A DNA stretch of 64,000 nt from Allobaculum sp. Allo2 (GCF_022701175.1 NZ_CP078088.1:2418001-2482000), one strand, 5' to 3'. Positions 10,398 to 25,665 are shown, numbered from the stretch's first letter. The notes: generated by a model not told the origin, from the sequence alone. Numbers and translations: made by a program.

Positions 10398-10676
10398 CCC
10401 CCTCCTTTCTCCTGATGAGGATTCCTGCTGCAGAGCAAGTTCGGCCTGAGCTGCGGCAAGAAAAAGCCGGCACGTGTTCCGCTTGCCTCTCAGGGCCTTC
10501 TCGTTTTCGACAGAATACGGATATTTATTTTCCTTACAGATTGATACTGTGGCCATTGTAATGAGTTATTTTCGATCGCGCCCTGTCCTTAAGTACAGGT
10601 TCGGACACTTTTTCAGAAAAATTTTCAAAAAAATCCCGGCTCTAAAGAAAGCCAGGATAGACAGAACAGGTTCTTG

Positions 10677-11328
10677 TTATTCGGTTGTGGAAAATGTCTG
10701 TTCCTCGGGGAGGTTTGGAACGATAAAATTCTTCTTTGTTACCGCGATGGCAAGCTGGGTTCTATTCGTAAATCCGGTTTTGGACAAAATGTTGGAAACA
10801 TGGTATTTGATGGTTCTTTCCGAAACATTCTGCCGGGCGGCGATCTCATAGTTTTCCAATCCGTCACAGATCAGCCGCAGTACCTCGATCTCCTTTGACG
10901 TCAGCTCCGTACTTTCGACCAATCCCAATTTTCCTTCGGCGTTTCGCCCGGAAAAGATGTTCGCCCGCCATGGTCCGGTCGATCACGTCGATCAGTGCTT
11001 CCGGACTGATGTCCTTATACCAGAAGCTGTCCACTCCGGCCGCTTTTGCACGTTTCAGGTAGCTCACCTCAACCATGGATGTGACGATGACGATCCGGAT
11101 GTCCGGAAACTTCGCCTTGGTCTCGGCGGCAGCTTCAATGCCGTCTTTACACCCTGAAGTACAGACATCCATCAAAATCAGGTCAATGTGCTGCTGACCG
11201 CATTTCAAAAGAGCCATATCCGCTCCGTTGAGACTGGCGGCCAGCTCCTATCTGCAGCTGTCGGAAAGCACCCGCTCCATGTATTCACGGGGCATCCGCT
11301 GATCCTCTACAATCAGAACCTGTTTCAT
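10677..11328 (-). CDS. NarL/LuxR-family response regulator (disrupted)
   Basis: The receiver begins MKQVLIVEDQ with the acidic pair, has the phosphoacceptor Asp in LILMDVCTSG and the conserved Lys in FWYKDISPEAL. The C-terminal LuxR-type helix-turn-helix reads LTSKEIEVLRLICDGLENYE, then VSERTIKYHVSNILSKTGF. Breaks are a TAG at 11248-11250, where family members have Tyr in a phrase like RYELAAS, and a two-base loss (one T, one A run) near 10935-10960. Its start overlaps the end of the kinase gene, so the pair is translationally coupled. It would bind DNA when phosphorylated; targets are unknown. Confidence 0.8.
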
Positions 11329-12613
11329 TTCATACTCTCCTTTGTCCCCGGGAAAACCACGGTCAGCACAAAGACCGGTTTCGACTGTATTTCCATCGTA
11401 CCGCCGCAGTCCAGAATATGGCGATACAGGTTGAAAAGTCCGTCCTTGGGAACGATCTCCGTTTCGGGCGATCTTCCGTCGTTTGTGATCTGCATGGAAA
11501 TGCTGCCGCCGGTTTTCTCCACCGTTATATACAGTGCTGTTGATCCGACATGGCGCACGCTGTTTGTCAGACATTCCCGCATGGCGAGGATCATCACACC
11601 GCGAAGCTTCTCCTGCTCAGGCAATTCTCCGGATAAGTTTACTTGGATACCGATGGTCCTGGCATCCTGCAGGAATCTGTCCAGCTCGCTGTGCCCCTGC
11701 GAATAGTCATTATCGTATTTAATAGCGCTGACCGCACGGGAGAACAGCTCAATGGCATTTGCCGCTTCCTCCGTCTGGTTGTGGTTAAGAATGTGGCGTA
11801 TGGCAATCAGTCCCGCTCCCTATCGTCATGCAGCTTCGTCTTGGCGGCGAGCACTTCCTTTTCTCTTGTCAGGATTAAAGCATTGTCAGAAAGCCATTTC
11901 AATTCGAGCGAAATGGCTTTCAGCCGTTTAATCTGCGCTTTCAGCTCAAGATTTTTATGGTACAGCTCCGTGACATCCGAAAAGATAGCTTCCGTATACA
12001 AGGTGCCGTCCGACGCTTTCACTTCAGTCTTCCGGTAACGCCAGGCTTTGCCGTCGGGAAAAAGACAAGTCTGCCTCTGGGGAGAGAGCTGGATCACCCC
12101 GCTGCACGCGTTGCAGTCTGACAGCGCATCCTGCAGTTCCGCAACCGTCTGGAGATCACTCTGTGAGATCGTGCGGAACAGAGTATCCATTTGCCGGTTG
12201 CACAGTTTCACACTCCCGGAGGGCGTAAAATAGCAGATGCCGCTTGGCAGCATATCCAGAGCCTGCTTGACGGAATCGCGGCTGAGCGTCTGCTTTCCCA
12301 GTCTGTGCAGCTTTGCCATATCCCATATCAGCAGAAGATCTGCCGCTAATGTGATGCCCCATAAAAGCCACATAGGCAGAGGCAGCCATGTCCTGTACGC
12401 CAGTCCTTTGGTCATCTTTGAAAAAGCATCCGCCAGCCCGGACAATACGATAAGAACGAGCACAAATATGGATAGATGCATAATATTATTCCGCTTGTCG
12501 CGCAGTTTACCGTAAGCAGCCAGCATCACGAAAAGGGACAGGATCAGGGTAAGGAACAAGGCAACCAGCAGCGGCGTTTGTGCCGGAGTTGAAGAAAAAT
12601 AAAAATTCCTCAT
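11325..12613 (-). CDS. Sensor histidine kinase (one frameshift)
   Basis: The N-terminal half has about three membrane helices (VALFLTLILSLFVMLAAYG, LSIFVLVLIVLSGLADAF, MWLLWGITLAADLLLIW), followed by a PAS-like region (MLPSGICYFTPSGSVKLCN). The dimerisation box is HDD at KLHDDRERD, in which HDD followed by a glycine-rich turn is typical of HisKA_3-like kinases. After one lost base at about 11817 the chain continues through LIAIRHILNHNQTEEAANAIELF to an ATPase domain with ECLTNSVRH (N box) and ITNDGRSP (G1). The start overlaps the stop of the preceding gene. It would phosphorylate the regulator at 10677-11328. Confidence 0.78.
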
Positions 12614-14243
12614 GCCGGTTCACCCGCCTTTCCGATCCGAAGGGAAAAGCGCTATACGCCTTCCTCACAGGTGCACGTATCGGCAAGAACAGACAGCTCC
12701 GACAAATCGCCTTTGCTTTCCGCATGCAGATAAAAGACGATCGCATCTTCCAGACTGCGGGCTTTCAGCCAGACCAAACGAAGGTCATCCATGGCCGCTT
12801 CCGTCACGGCTTCAAAAAGTCATAGACACGGATTGCATCCTGGGTATAAATGCGGTTTTTGCCCGGAATATCCATGGCACATTCCACACTCATCAGTTCC
12901 AGATTGGCAAGGGATTCCTCCAGACAGGCGGACAGCTCAGCGGTATCCGTTACGCTCGATCTTTCACCGATAAACATCAGATTGCCCCGGCGTTTTATGT
13001 ACGCGCCGATCACCGCCGCTTTTGCCAGCAGACTGCGGCGAATTTCCGGATTGTCTTCCGCTTCATTTTGTGTCAGCAGCTGATCGAGCAGCTCGATCTG
13101 ATGCACTGTGTGTGCCTGCAGCCGGTCATAGAGCCGGCTCTTTTCCCGAACTGCATTGATCTTTACCTTGGTTTTATAGTTTTGCTGCTCCACATCATCG
13201 CTTTCCGAAATCCTTTGCCGGTTTTCCTCCAGCTTTTCCAGCAGAGCAGTAATGTCTGTGATATCTTCCTGCCACAAAACATGACCGCCATTGATCCTGC
13301 AGCTTCTGAGCAGCGTGTTGCGATCCAGCATGGTCGCGTCCTTTTGTGCCGAGCGTATCACATCCGCCGTCAGCATCGGTGCGTTTGAAGAGGCATAACG
13401 GGTATGCAAGTCCGTGTCTACGATCTGCGCTCCTATGGAGCCGGCTTCAAGCAGCGATTTGTACCCGGTATTGGTCTGAATCAGCCCGCTCTGAATACAG
13501 CTTTCCAATATTCCGGTAAACATCAGGCACTGGGCTGCCGTGATGTCTCCGCCGATCAGCCGCATCCATTTTGCGCCGCTGATATATCAGGGCATATGCG
13601 ATCGAGCATGTTAACAGCAAGAACGGAAGATATTTTTCCTTTGGGAGAGTCGGCACTTGATCAGCATGATGACAAATGCCGCCAAAGCACAAAATATCTC
13701 CCATCCGAGAACGATATAATACCCGAATCTATATCCATTGTTTTCGCCCGTCCATGCCTCTCCTTCCGGGAAGGAAAAGGCAAGCTGATGGAAATCATTT
13801 GTAAGCTCAAAAAGCAGACAGAGCACCGTAGGAACAGCTAATAACAGGAGCGTCGTTTTCGATAACTTTGCATTTGCGGGCTTCCCCAGTGGGAGGGCAA
13901 CAAGCAAAGAAAACAGCGGAATAAACAGCATGGGCAGGTAGTACCAGTCCCACAGTTGCCGTGCTGTTCCGATATCGGTTATGAAATAGTATTTCATTGA
14001 ACGGAGAATAAACCAGAAAACCATTAAACCTGAAACAGCAATCAGATAATGGCGCACCTCTACCTGAATGATCCGTTTGCTGACGGAAATTTCCCATCCG
14101 ATATAAAGAGCGATATAAATAAGCGAGCGGACAATTCCACTGGGAACGCCCAATATGCCAAGATTTCCCAGAACGCGTAAGAAAACAGCAGAGAAGATCA
14201 TCGCGTCTACAAGAAGACCTGTTTTGTGATTCTGTTTCGTCAT
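12610..14243 (-). CDS. Seven-helix membrane sensor of the two-component cluster (disrupted)
   Basis: ATG 14243 follows AAAGGAGG. About six to seven membrane helices occupy the first 200 residues, then come a PAS-like and coiled-coil region (SIGAQIVDTDLHTRY, DITALLEKLEENRQR) and a helical C-terminus. It lacks an ATPase domain, so it is an accessory sensor rather than a kinase. Frame changes near 13640, 13570 and 12825 fit lost bases; the last sits in a T5 run. A TAG at 12652-12654 lies 14 codons before the stop that overlaps the kinase start as ATGA. The three-gene order sensor, kinase, regulator is seen in many Bacillota; the signal is unknown. Confidence 0.6.
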
Positions 14244-14285
14244 GAGGAACCTCCTTTCTAATTCATCTTGTTTTATTATTCGGGC

Positions 14286-14614
14286 AAGGTACAGGTAACG
14301 TTTTCCCGAAGAACCGAGGCAGCCATATTTTTGATTTAGCCAGACTGGGACTGACCCGTCAGGAGCAGCTGAACATCGCCATCTCGCCTGTCCGCTCGTA
14401 TGAATGAAAAAGTCTGCACAGTCATACGCCGTACGGTTATTTCTGCTTTCTGAAAAAAGAACCCCGAACTATACAGTCCAAGGTTCTGTCGGAAATCACG
14501 AGCGATGCTCAAAAAGTTATTTGTTTAAAATTTGCGGTAACCCCGTTTTACGACATTTTTCGATTAACAAAACGGCGCAAACGCTGTTTAAACCTGATTT
14601 TTGTGCTTATTTAG
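14286..14614 (+). pseudogene. IS30-like transposase remnant (inverted second copy)
   Basis: The bases around 14310-14450 are close to the complement of 6310-6440 and encode the same peptide, PKNRGSHIF, LARLGLTRQEQLNIAISPV, then after a shift LKSLHSHTPYGYFCFLKK. The rest up to the lysS end is eroded. It lies just upstream of the two-component cluster and may have displaced its promoter. Confidence 0.55.
14452..14487 (-). terminator. Terminator of lysS
   Basis: AGAACC and GGTTCT bracket the hairpin; on the minus strand it ends in TTTTTTC, about 125 bases after the lysS stop. It overlaps the transposase remnant. Confidence 0.7.
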
Positions 14615-16122
14615 TCCGAGAGGGGCTTCATCGTCGGGAAGAGCAGGACTTCGCGAATCGAGCTCTGATCGGTCAGGAGCATGACAAAACGGTCAATGCC
14701 GAGGCCGACACCGCCGGTAGGCGGCATGCCGTATTCGAGGGCTTCTACGTAGTCGACGTCCATGTCGTTCGCTTCATCATCGCCCAGTTCGCGCAGAGCG
14801 AGCTGATTGAGGAAGCGTTCTTTCTGGTCAATCGGATCGTTGAGCTCAGAGAAGGCGTTGGCGTATTCGTGGCCTTTGATGAAGAGCTCATACCGGTCGG
14901 TGAAGCGCGGATCTTCCGCGTTCTTTTTGGCCAGCGGGGAAATTTCTACTGGATAATGGTAGACAAATGTCGGCTGTTCCAGCGTTTCTTCCACATATTT
15001 TTCGAAGAACAGGTCGAGAATGTGACCAACCGAGTTGTGCTTCTTCTCGAGTTCAATGCCGTGTTCTTCCGCAATTTTCTTCGCTTCTTCGAAATCGGTA
15101 ATTTTTTCGAAGTCGATGCCGGTCTTTTCGAAAACCGCTTCGGACATTTTCAGACGAGCGAACGGCTTAGAAAGATCAATTTCCGTACCCTGATACGTTA
15201 CGGTCTGCGTACCGAGAACGTTCTGTGCTACATAACGGAACAGACCTTCGATCAGGTCCATCATGCCCCGCAGATCGGAGTAAGCCACATACGCTTCAAC
15301 GGTTGTGAATTCCGGGTTGTGGGTCTGGTCCATGCCTTCGTTACGGAACAGACGGCCGATTTCATAAACCCCTTCGAGTCCGCCGACAATCAGACGCTTC
15401 AGGTTCAGCTCAGTAGCAATACGCAGATACATATCGATGTCGAGCGTATTGTGATGCGTTACAAACGGACGGGCTGCCGCACCGCCAAGAATGGTATTCA
15501 GAACTGGCGTTTCGACTTCAATCAGGCCCTGGCCGTCAAGATACTGCTGAATGGCACGAATGATTTTCGGACGCGTAATTGCAATGCGGCGGGCATCGTC
15601 ATTCATGATCAGATCGACGTAGCGACGACGGAAACGCTCTTCCATATCCGTCAGTCCATGGAATTTTTCCGGAAGCGGACGGAGTGATTTGGAAAGATGC
15701 GTGTACTCTTTGGCGCGTACGGCAATATCACCATGATCGGTTTTCATCAGAATGCCTTCAATGCCGACAATATCGCCAATATCGTTTTTCTTGTACACTT
15801 CGTAAGCCTCATCGCCTACCGTATCTTTACGTACGTAAATCTGGATCTGGCCGTCACGGTCCTGGATATGCATGAATCCGGCTTTGCCCATGCGGCGCTT
15901 GGTCATAATGCGGCCGGCGACTTTAACCGGAACCTGAAGTTCTTCGAGTTCTTCTTTGGATTTATCCGCATAAACCGGCAGAATATCGCTGGTTCGGTGG
16001 GTTCTTGGATAGGCCTGGCCGAATGGATCAACGCCCATATCGATCAGATCCTGCATTTTCTGACGACGGACTTTTTCCTGTTCAGTCAGTTTTACGTTAT
16101 CTTTATTGCCTTTCTGGCTCAT
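14611..16122 (-). CDS. lysS: Lysyl-tRNA synthetase, class II
   Basis: The 503-residue enzyme charges tRNA-Lys with lysine in the cytoplasm. An N-terminal OB-fold anticodon-binding domain ([20 protein letters not shown]) precedes the class II core. Motif 2 is [15 protein letters not shown] and motif 3 is [15 protein letters not shown]. The length is normal and the frame is unbroken. ATG 16122 follows AAAGGAATGTCATC. It is the best-preserved marker in this part of the window, flanked downstream by a transposase remnant and upstream by the Sua5-family gene on the same strand. Confidence 0.98.
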   Translation of the reverse strand: MSQKGNKDNVKLTEQEKVRRQKMQDLIDMGVDPFGQAYPRTHRTSDILPVYADKSKEELEELQVPVKVAGRIMTKRRMGKAGFMHIQDRDGQIQIYVRKDTVGDEAYEVYKKNDIGDIVGIEGILMKTDHGDIAVRAKEYTHLSKSLRPLPEKFHGLTDMEERFRRRYVDLIMNDDARRIAITRPKIIRAIQQYLDGQGLIEVETPVLNTILGGAAARPFVTHHNTLDIDMYLRIATELNLKRLIVGGLEGVYEIGRLFRNEGMDQTHNPEFTTVEAYVAYSDLRGMMDLIEGLFRYVAQNVLGTQTVTYQGTEIDLSKPFARLKMSEAVFEKTGIDFEKITDFEEAKKIAEEHGIELEKKHNSVGHILDLFFEKYVEETLEQPTFVYHYPVEISPLAKKNAEDPRFTDRYELFIKGHEYANAFSELNDPIDQKERFLNQLALRELGDDEANDMDVDYVEALEYGMPPTGGVGLGIDRFVMLLTDQSSIREVLLFPTMKPLSD

Positions 16123-16290
16123 GATGACATTCCTTTCTGTTTACATATTTTCGGTGCGCAAAACAAAAGTCTGCAGATCAGACCGTTCGCTTTCCAGTTT
16201 GGAAAAAGCGTTCAAATTCACTTTATCAAAAACAGTTCTGACCATTTTTCGTTTTGCTTTCTCTTCAGAGTATTCATTTTTCGGGCTCTG

Positions 16291-16946
16291 TCAAATTGTT
16301 CGAAAACCCGTACAGACGCCCGCTATGCCTGCGACAGGCTGTATGGCTTTAGCCAAGGACTTTTTAATCTCTTCGAGATGAATAGGTCCCTGACGAAGGA
16401 TTACAGGTGCGTCCCCGGTGCAGTCCACGATGGTGGAGGCGATGCCTTCCTGACAGGGACCGTCGAGAATTCCGTCGAGTGCCGGAAGCATATCGGCAGC
16501 CTCTTTCATGCAAAGGGCAGCCGGTTCGCCGGAAAGATTGGCGGAGCTGACCATCAGCGGTCTGGCTGTCTGACGCATGACATCGAGCAGTACCGGCGCA
16601 TCCGGAATACGAAGGGCAATCGTATCCTTCCCGTTCGTGTATTCCCGACTGGCGTTTTCTTTAAGACGTACGATGAGCGTCATGGCGCCAGGTAAAAATG
16701 CGTCCGCCAGCTTCTGCGCCAGCGGGGAAATTTCAACGATATCCTCGACCTGATCCAGAGATGCGCACATCATCGGGATCGGTTTGGATTCCGGTCTCTT
16801 TTAATCTGTTTCAGTCTTTGAAGGGCGTCCAGATCACCGCAAATGCAGCCGACGCCATATACGGTATCGGTCGGAAACGCGAGGATTTTTCCGTCCTTCA
16901 GATCCTGAGCCATTTCACGAGTCTGTGTACTCGAATACTGTTTCAT
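16291..16946 (-). CDS. L-threonylcarbamoyladenylate synthase (Sua5/YrdC/TsaC family), one frameshift
   Basis: This cytoplasmic enzyme makes threonylcarbamoyl-AMP from Thr, bicarbonate and ATP for the t6A modification of tRNA. ATG 16946 follows GCAGGTGAAAAA. The N-terminal block AFPTDTVYGVGCI is the family signature; KPIPMM, PGAMTLIVRLKE, TIALRIPD and PLMVSSANLSGEPA follow in order. The frame breaks at about 16795, where an A4 run should be A5 to read KQIKKRPESKPIP. With it restored the protein has about 219 residues. Because the gene is normally essential, this break is good evidence for sequence error. Confidence 0.92.
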
Positions 16947-16991
16947 TTTTTCACCTGCTTTAGAATTTCCGCTTAATTTATTTGGGTTTCT

Positions 16992-17021
16992 ACTATATAG
17001 TGCCTTAAGCATTGTATACAA
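16992..17021 (-). promoter_or_regulatory. Predicted sigma-A promoter of the Sua5-family gene
   Basis: On the minus strand TTGTAT (17021-17016) and TATAGT (16997-16992) are 18 bases apart, 46 bases before the start codon. Confidence 0.6.
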
Positions 17022-17191
17022 CCAGAGCCGGCCTGGCTTGCCCAAAAGCCAGATCGGTGTTCTGCAGCGTACGTGTCCGGCTTGTCTGCATTCGGATTCG
17101 GATCCCAAATCGCCGGCAGCCCTTGTCCTGGCGATCGTTCCTGGGATGCGGATACATTGGCCGGGTGTGCTATTCTCGTTAAGAGGAAGAT

Positions 17192-17236
17192 AAGAAAGCA
17201 GGCCGGGTTTTACGGTCTGCCTTTCTTCTGTTTTTT
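17192..17236 (+). terminator. Strong hairpin with T6 upstream of mnmE
   Basis: AAGAAAGCAGGCCG and CGGTCTGCCTTTCTT form a long stem and TTTTTT follows. No plus-strand gene precedes it within 200 bases, so it may end a small RNA from 17050-17190 or act as an attenuator of mnmE. Confidence 0.75.
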
Positions 17237-17300
17237 AATCTGCCTGTTTACACGCTTTTGGCTGAACGGCGCGGCCGGTTTCAGCTTCAGGAGGTTTTAC

Positions 17301-18630
17301 ATGTTTGAAGATACCATTGCGGCGATTGCTACCCCGCTGGCGCGCGGAGCCATCTCCATTATCCGGCTCTCGGGCGACGATGCGATTGCGATCGCGGATT
17401 CCCTCTTTTCCGGAAATCTTTCCGCCGCGAAAAGCCATACCATTCATTATGGATATATTGAAGAAAACCAGACGCCGGTTGACGAGGTTCTCGTTTCTGT
17501 TTTCCGTGCCCCTCGATCGTATACGTGCGAGGATGTTGTGGAAATCAATGCACACGGCGGACCGCTCGTTACCCGCAAGATTCTTTCGCTGCTCCTGAAA
17601 AACGGCGCGCGGATGGCCCGACCCGGCGAATTTACGGAGCGCGCCTTTCTGAACGGCCGGATTGATTTGTCCCAGGCGGAAGCGGTCGAAGACATGATTG
17701 ATGCGTCCACCGATGCCGGAAGCCGACAGGCCATCTACTCCATTCGCGGAGAAATCCGCAAGCTGCTTCAGCCGCTGATCGATTCCATGATGGATCTGAT
17801 CGCCAATATCGAAGTCAATATCGATTATCCTGAATACGAAGATGCCGCCGAAATGACGGCGGAAACGCTCCTGCCTCATTCGCGTGAAATTATTGAACGA
17901 ATGGATGAAATTATCGAACGTTCGAAAGCCGGGATGATGGTACAGGACGGCATCAGGACGGTCATTGCCGGCAAGCCGAATGTCGGCAAAAGTTCTCTGC
18001 TCAACGCTCTGCTGCGGGAAGACAAAGCGATTGTAACGGATATTGCCGGAACGACGCGCGACTTAGTCGAAGGCCGTGTTCAGATCGGCGATTTTGTTCT
18101 CAATCTTGTCGATACCGCCGGCATCCGAGAAGGGGCAGAAAAGATCGAGCAGATCGGTATTGAAAAAGCCGTCAGTCGATTGAAGATGCGGACCTTGTTC
18201 TGCTCGTTCTGGATGCGTCCAGACCTCTCGACGAACAGGATCAGGAGCTTCTGAAGATGACCGAAAACAAGCGGCGCATTCTGATCCTGAACAAAAGGAT
18301 CTTGCCCCCGCCTTTGAAATGGATGGCGCCGTCTCGATTTCCGCTCTGAACAAAGATCTGGGCGGCTTGAGCGAAGCGCTCGGCCATCTGTTCACGAGCG
18401 ATCAGATCGTATGGCAGCCGCGTCTTTCCAACGAACGGCAGCTCGGGCTTCTAAGTCAGGCCCGACAGGATATGGATCGCGCCAGAGAAGCTATGGAAAA
18501 CGGCATAGAGCCGGATCTGATCGAAATTGATCTTCTGTCTGCACACGATCATCTCAAGGAGATTCTCGGTGAAGTTCACCGGGAAGATCTTCTCGATACC
18601 CTGTTTACCAATTTCTGTCTGGGCAAATAA
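17301..18630 (+). CDS. mnmE: tRNA uridine-5-carboxymethylaminomethyl modification GTPase MnmE (two frameshifts)
   Basis: MnmE works with MnmG to modify the wobble uridine of several tRNAs. ATG 17301 follows AGGAGG. The N-terminal folate-binding domain starts FEDTIAAIATPLARGAISIIR. The embedded G domain shows GKPNVGKSS (G1), a TTRD (G3-type switch) and DTAG. After losses of one base near 18180 and one A near 18293 (AACAAAAGGAT for AACAAAAAGGAT) the frame gives NKKDLAPAF (NKxD, G4) and ends in the hallmark FCLGK with the catalytic Cys. Total is about 444 residues. The adjacent order of Sua5-family and mnmE is unremarkable. Confidence 0.96.
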
Positions 18631-18658
18631 GGAAAACGCCCGCTAGGAGTACTTTTTC

Positions 18659-19264
18659 ATGTATTTTATTTCCACCTTATCCGCCAGCGCGCCCATCGTT
18701 TTGCGCGAAGCCGCCTATATGTCGGATACGACCCGGCTGTTTCATGAAGTGGTCATGGATCTGGCAGCCTTTTCCATGTATCTGCTGGAGCTGATGTCGA
18801 TCATCCTGATCGTCTTTACCACCGTTTCGGCGTTCTTCAAGCTGTTTCGTCATGAACGCTATGCCCGCGTCTATCTGCTTCATGGCCAGTCTCTTGGTCT
18901 GACCTTCAAGCTGGGTGCCGAAATTCTGCGAACGATCACAGCGGCGTCCCTGATGGATATTTTCGAAGTCTTTCTTCTCATTGTGGTCAAGGCCTGCATG
19001 GTCGTTCTGATCGACCGGGAACTGAAGAGTGCTGATGAAAGCGATCTTTCGCTTCCTCCCGCTCAGCGTATAAAAGAAAGCCATGGATCCAAGTCTTCGC
19101 GTTCGGGAGCAACCTATCATTTCTCCCTGCTCCATAACGAAAACCGTACCCGTTCAGCCGAAGAAATGGATGAACTGCGAAATGAAGTCGAATCTCTGCG
19201 CCGTCAGCTGGATGCCCAGAATACGGCTTCGAATTCCGCCTCAAACGATCCGCAAACCGAATAA
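18659..19264 (+). CDS. DUF1622-family membrane protein
   Basis: The 201-residue product has three hydrophobic segments: MDLAAFSMYLLELMSIILIV, a middle helix around LGAEILRTITAASLMDIF, and FLLIVVKACMVVLIDRE. The phrase LTFKLGAEILRT is typical of DUF1622. The last 70 residues are polar with a short coiled coil (MDELRNEVESLRRQLD). It starts 28 bases after mnmE with TAGGAG at good distance and may share its transcript. Molecular function of the family is unknown. Confidence 0.8.
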   Translation: MYFISTLSASAPIVLREAAYMSDTTRLFHEVVMDLAAFSMYLLELMSIILIVFTTVSAFFKLFRHERYARVYLLHGQSLGLTFKLGAEILRTITAASLMDIFEVFLLIVVKACMVVLIDRELKSADESDLSLPPAQRIKESHGSKSSRSGATYHFSLLHNENRTRSAEEMDELRNEVESLRRQLDAQNTASNSASNDPQTE

Positions 19265-19278
19265 ATCTGGATCCATTT

Positions 19279-19317
19279 CAGGTTCATTTTTCCATTCGTG
19301 GAAAATGAACCTTTTAC
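19279..19317 (+). terminator. Terminator of the mnmE-DUF1622 transcript
   Basis: AGGTTCATTTT and AAAATGAACCT form the stem with a TTCG-containing loop and TTTTA follows. Confidence 0.9.
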
Positions 19318-19552
19318 GTATATTTCCTCGAAGACAAAAAGAGACGCCGAACCCGAACTAATGCTGCTTTTGAGAAATGGAGACCTCAGAGTATGCCGCT
19401 CCCGGTAAGCCGCTGATCATTTTCGACATCTTTTTATCTTTTTGCGATACTCCGATTATTCATTCATTATTAATGGTATTTTAAATCTGTAATCCCTGTT
19501 GGCTGATCCAAAGCGGCCGAACGGTTTGGCAAACAGGACAAAGGAGAAGATT

Positions 19553-20439
19553 ATGAAATTCAAACGTACAGCTGCGCTCCTTTGCGCGGCTCTTCTTCTG
19601 GCTGGCTGTTCTTCTTCCGATTCCAAACCGGAGAAAGACAGCACAAGCGGAGGACAGAGTGAAGCAACGTCCGTCGCACAAACAGAAGAAAAGAAAGAAA
19701 AAGAAGAGGAAGGTTTTAAAGAAACCGTTATTTACGATCAGGACGGTCTCAAGGTCACCGCAACCGGCATGGAAAAAGGCTTTCTGGGCGAAGAAGTAAA
19801 GATGGTCTTTGAAAACAATTCGGATAAGAACTGGACCGTTCAGGCCAGAAACACTTCGGTTAACGGCGCTATGATCGATCCATCCATGTCCATCGAAGTG
19901 GCTCCCGGCAAGACTGGCAAAGGCGAAATGACTTTCCTTTCAAGCATGCTGGAAGATCAGGGCATCGATAAAATCCACACCATTGAATTCAACCTGCACT
20001 TCTTCAACAGCGATGACTTCATGGACAGCGTAGATTCCGATCTGATCACTCTGAAAACCGGAGAAGAAGAATCCGAAACCGATGCACCGGAAGGTACCGT
20101 TCTTGTAGACCAGAATGGAATCAAGATCATTTCTCTGGATGAAGTGGAATACGATGAATTTTTCGGAGCTGATCTTATGGTCTATATCGAGAATAATTCA
20201 GAAATCCCTAGGACTGTTCAGGCCAGAGACTGTTCCATCAACGGCTATATGGTAGATCCAATCTTCTCGTCGGATGTTATACCTGGTAAAAGGTACGAGA
20301 GGGCATTACCATCATGTCTTCCGACCTTGAAGACAACGACATCGATAAAATCTCAGAAGTTGAACTGACATTCCATATTTTTAACTCAGATGACTTGATG
20401 GATTCCTTTGACGTCGGTCCTGTCACTCTGAATTACTAA
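19553..20439 (+). CDS. Lipoprotein with two copies of an unknown beta domain (one frameshift)
   Basis: ATG 19553 follows AAAGGAG. The lipobox LAGC sits at the end of a signal peptide, and an acidic, Lys/Glu-rich linker follows. Two homologous domains of about 100 residues come next: the first runs from VIYDQDGLKVTATGM through VQARNTSVNG, the second from VLVDQNGIKIISLDEV through VQARDCSINGYMVDP. The second copy breaks at about 20291, where A4 should be A5 (VIPGKKVREG); it then continues to FDVGPVTLNY and stops at 20439. The organisation resembles surface lipoproteins of the DUF5067 kind, which is a tentative comparison. Confidence 0.75.
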
Positions 20440-20484
20440 TCCAAAACGATCTGCAGGCAGCTGCAGTTCATAAACGCTGAATAT

Positions 20485-20537
20485 GAAAAAATCCCCGAAG
20501 AATATCGGATTTCTCCTTTATCTTTCGGGGATTTCAT
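20485..20537 (-). terminator. Terminator of rRNA operon 1
   Basis: AAATCCCCGAAAG-type arms pair across about 25 bases; the minus strand ends in TTTTTT. The same hairpin follows each of the three rRNA operons. Confidence 0.9.
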
Positions 20538-20542
20538 TTTGT

Positions 20543-20648
20543 CTGGCAGCTTCCTATCTTTGCCTTGCGGCTATTGTCGGCGTTCTGCAGCTTAACGGCT
20601 GTGTGCGAGATGGGAACAGGTGTATCCTGCAGGCTATCGCCACCATAC
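20543..20648 (-). rRNA. rrf: 5S rRNA (type A)
   Basis: The minus strand shows the 5S frame GTGGCGATAGC, CATCTCGCACACAG and GTTAAG. Helix II is closed by two CTGCAG arms. The loop reads TCGCAC where most bacteria have CCGAAC. It is identical to the 5S of operon 2 but very different from that of operon 3. Ends are approximate. Confidence 0.9.
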
Positions 20649-20757
20649 GTAGATTTTTTGAATGGATCTTCCAAAAACAAACATCAGTCTTCCAGCATAA
20701 CGATCTAACGCGATCGTTGGTTTCCATAGTGGCTTCTTGCGTATAGCTTTCTCGAAT

Positions 20758-23630
<2,873 letters not shown>

Positions 23631-23939
23631 CTAGTTCTCTAACTTTGGTTCTAGTTATGCTTGTTTCGAGATTTTTCTATTTCGTAAGAACTGTTCCACT
23701 AACTGTTTCCAACTTTCGGTTAAATCTTTTTACTCTTCAACTTTTCGTTAGACCTTCTGTTATGTCTTCTTACTGATGCTCGTTTTTCAAAGATCCATTC
23801 TTGGAACAAAAGAAAAGATAACTATTTATCCTTCTTTCTGTCCTGGAAGATCGCTCTTCCAAAACCTCACAGACAAATCCTCACTCATTACTCTTTGCCA
23901 TCGGCTTTCGCCTATGGACTTCCTTGTACTTTCTCCTTA
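23631..23939 (-). other. 16S-23S spacer without tRNA genes, operon 1
   Basis: No tRNA-like cloverleaf or CCA end is visible. The spacer is T-rich on the plus strand and nearly identical to that of operon 2; operon 3 lacks about 45 bases of it. Confidence 0.7.
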
Positions 23940-25465
<1,526 letters not shown>

Positions 25466-25636
25466 TATTGACTCAAACGCTTATGCGTTTAATGTTTCGT
25501 GAATAAATGATTGTTCGAGTACTTTTTGTGATTTTAAGAATCGACGTTGTGTATTTCGAATTTCTTGATCTGTCTGTAAAGTTTTCAAAGAGCCATCTGT
25601 TTGCGAGAAGATCAATGTCTCTCACAAGGCTTGTTT

Positions 25637-25665
25637 ATCCTATCATCGTCAGAAATTTCTGTCAA
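25637..25665 (-). promoter_or_regulatory. rRNA promoter P2, operon 1
   Basis: TTGACA and TAGGAT are 17 bases apart on the minus strand, about 170 bases before the 16S gene. Confidence 0.8.

Noticed and set aside
9847-12654. Amber recoding (TAG read as an amino acid)
   Set aside because: Other genes in the window end normally in TAG, and nearby pseudogenes also carry TGA and TAA; errors or decay explain the data better.
6232-14614. Intact composite transposon between the two IS30-like remnants
   Set aside because: Both remnants are C-terminal scraps without ends, and no target duplication could be found.
14404-15687. Open frame of 427 codons on the plus strand
   Set aside because: It is antisense to lysS, whose minus-strand product is unmistakable.
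23631-23939. tRNA genes in the rRNA spacers
   Set aside because: No cloverleaf or T-loop sequence was found in any of the three spacers.
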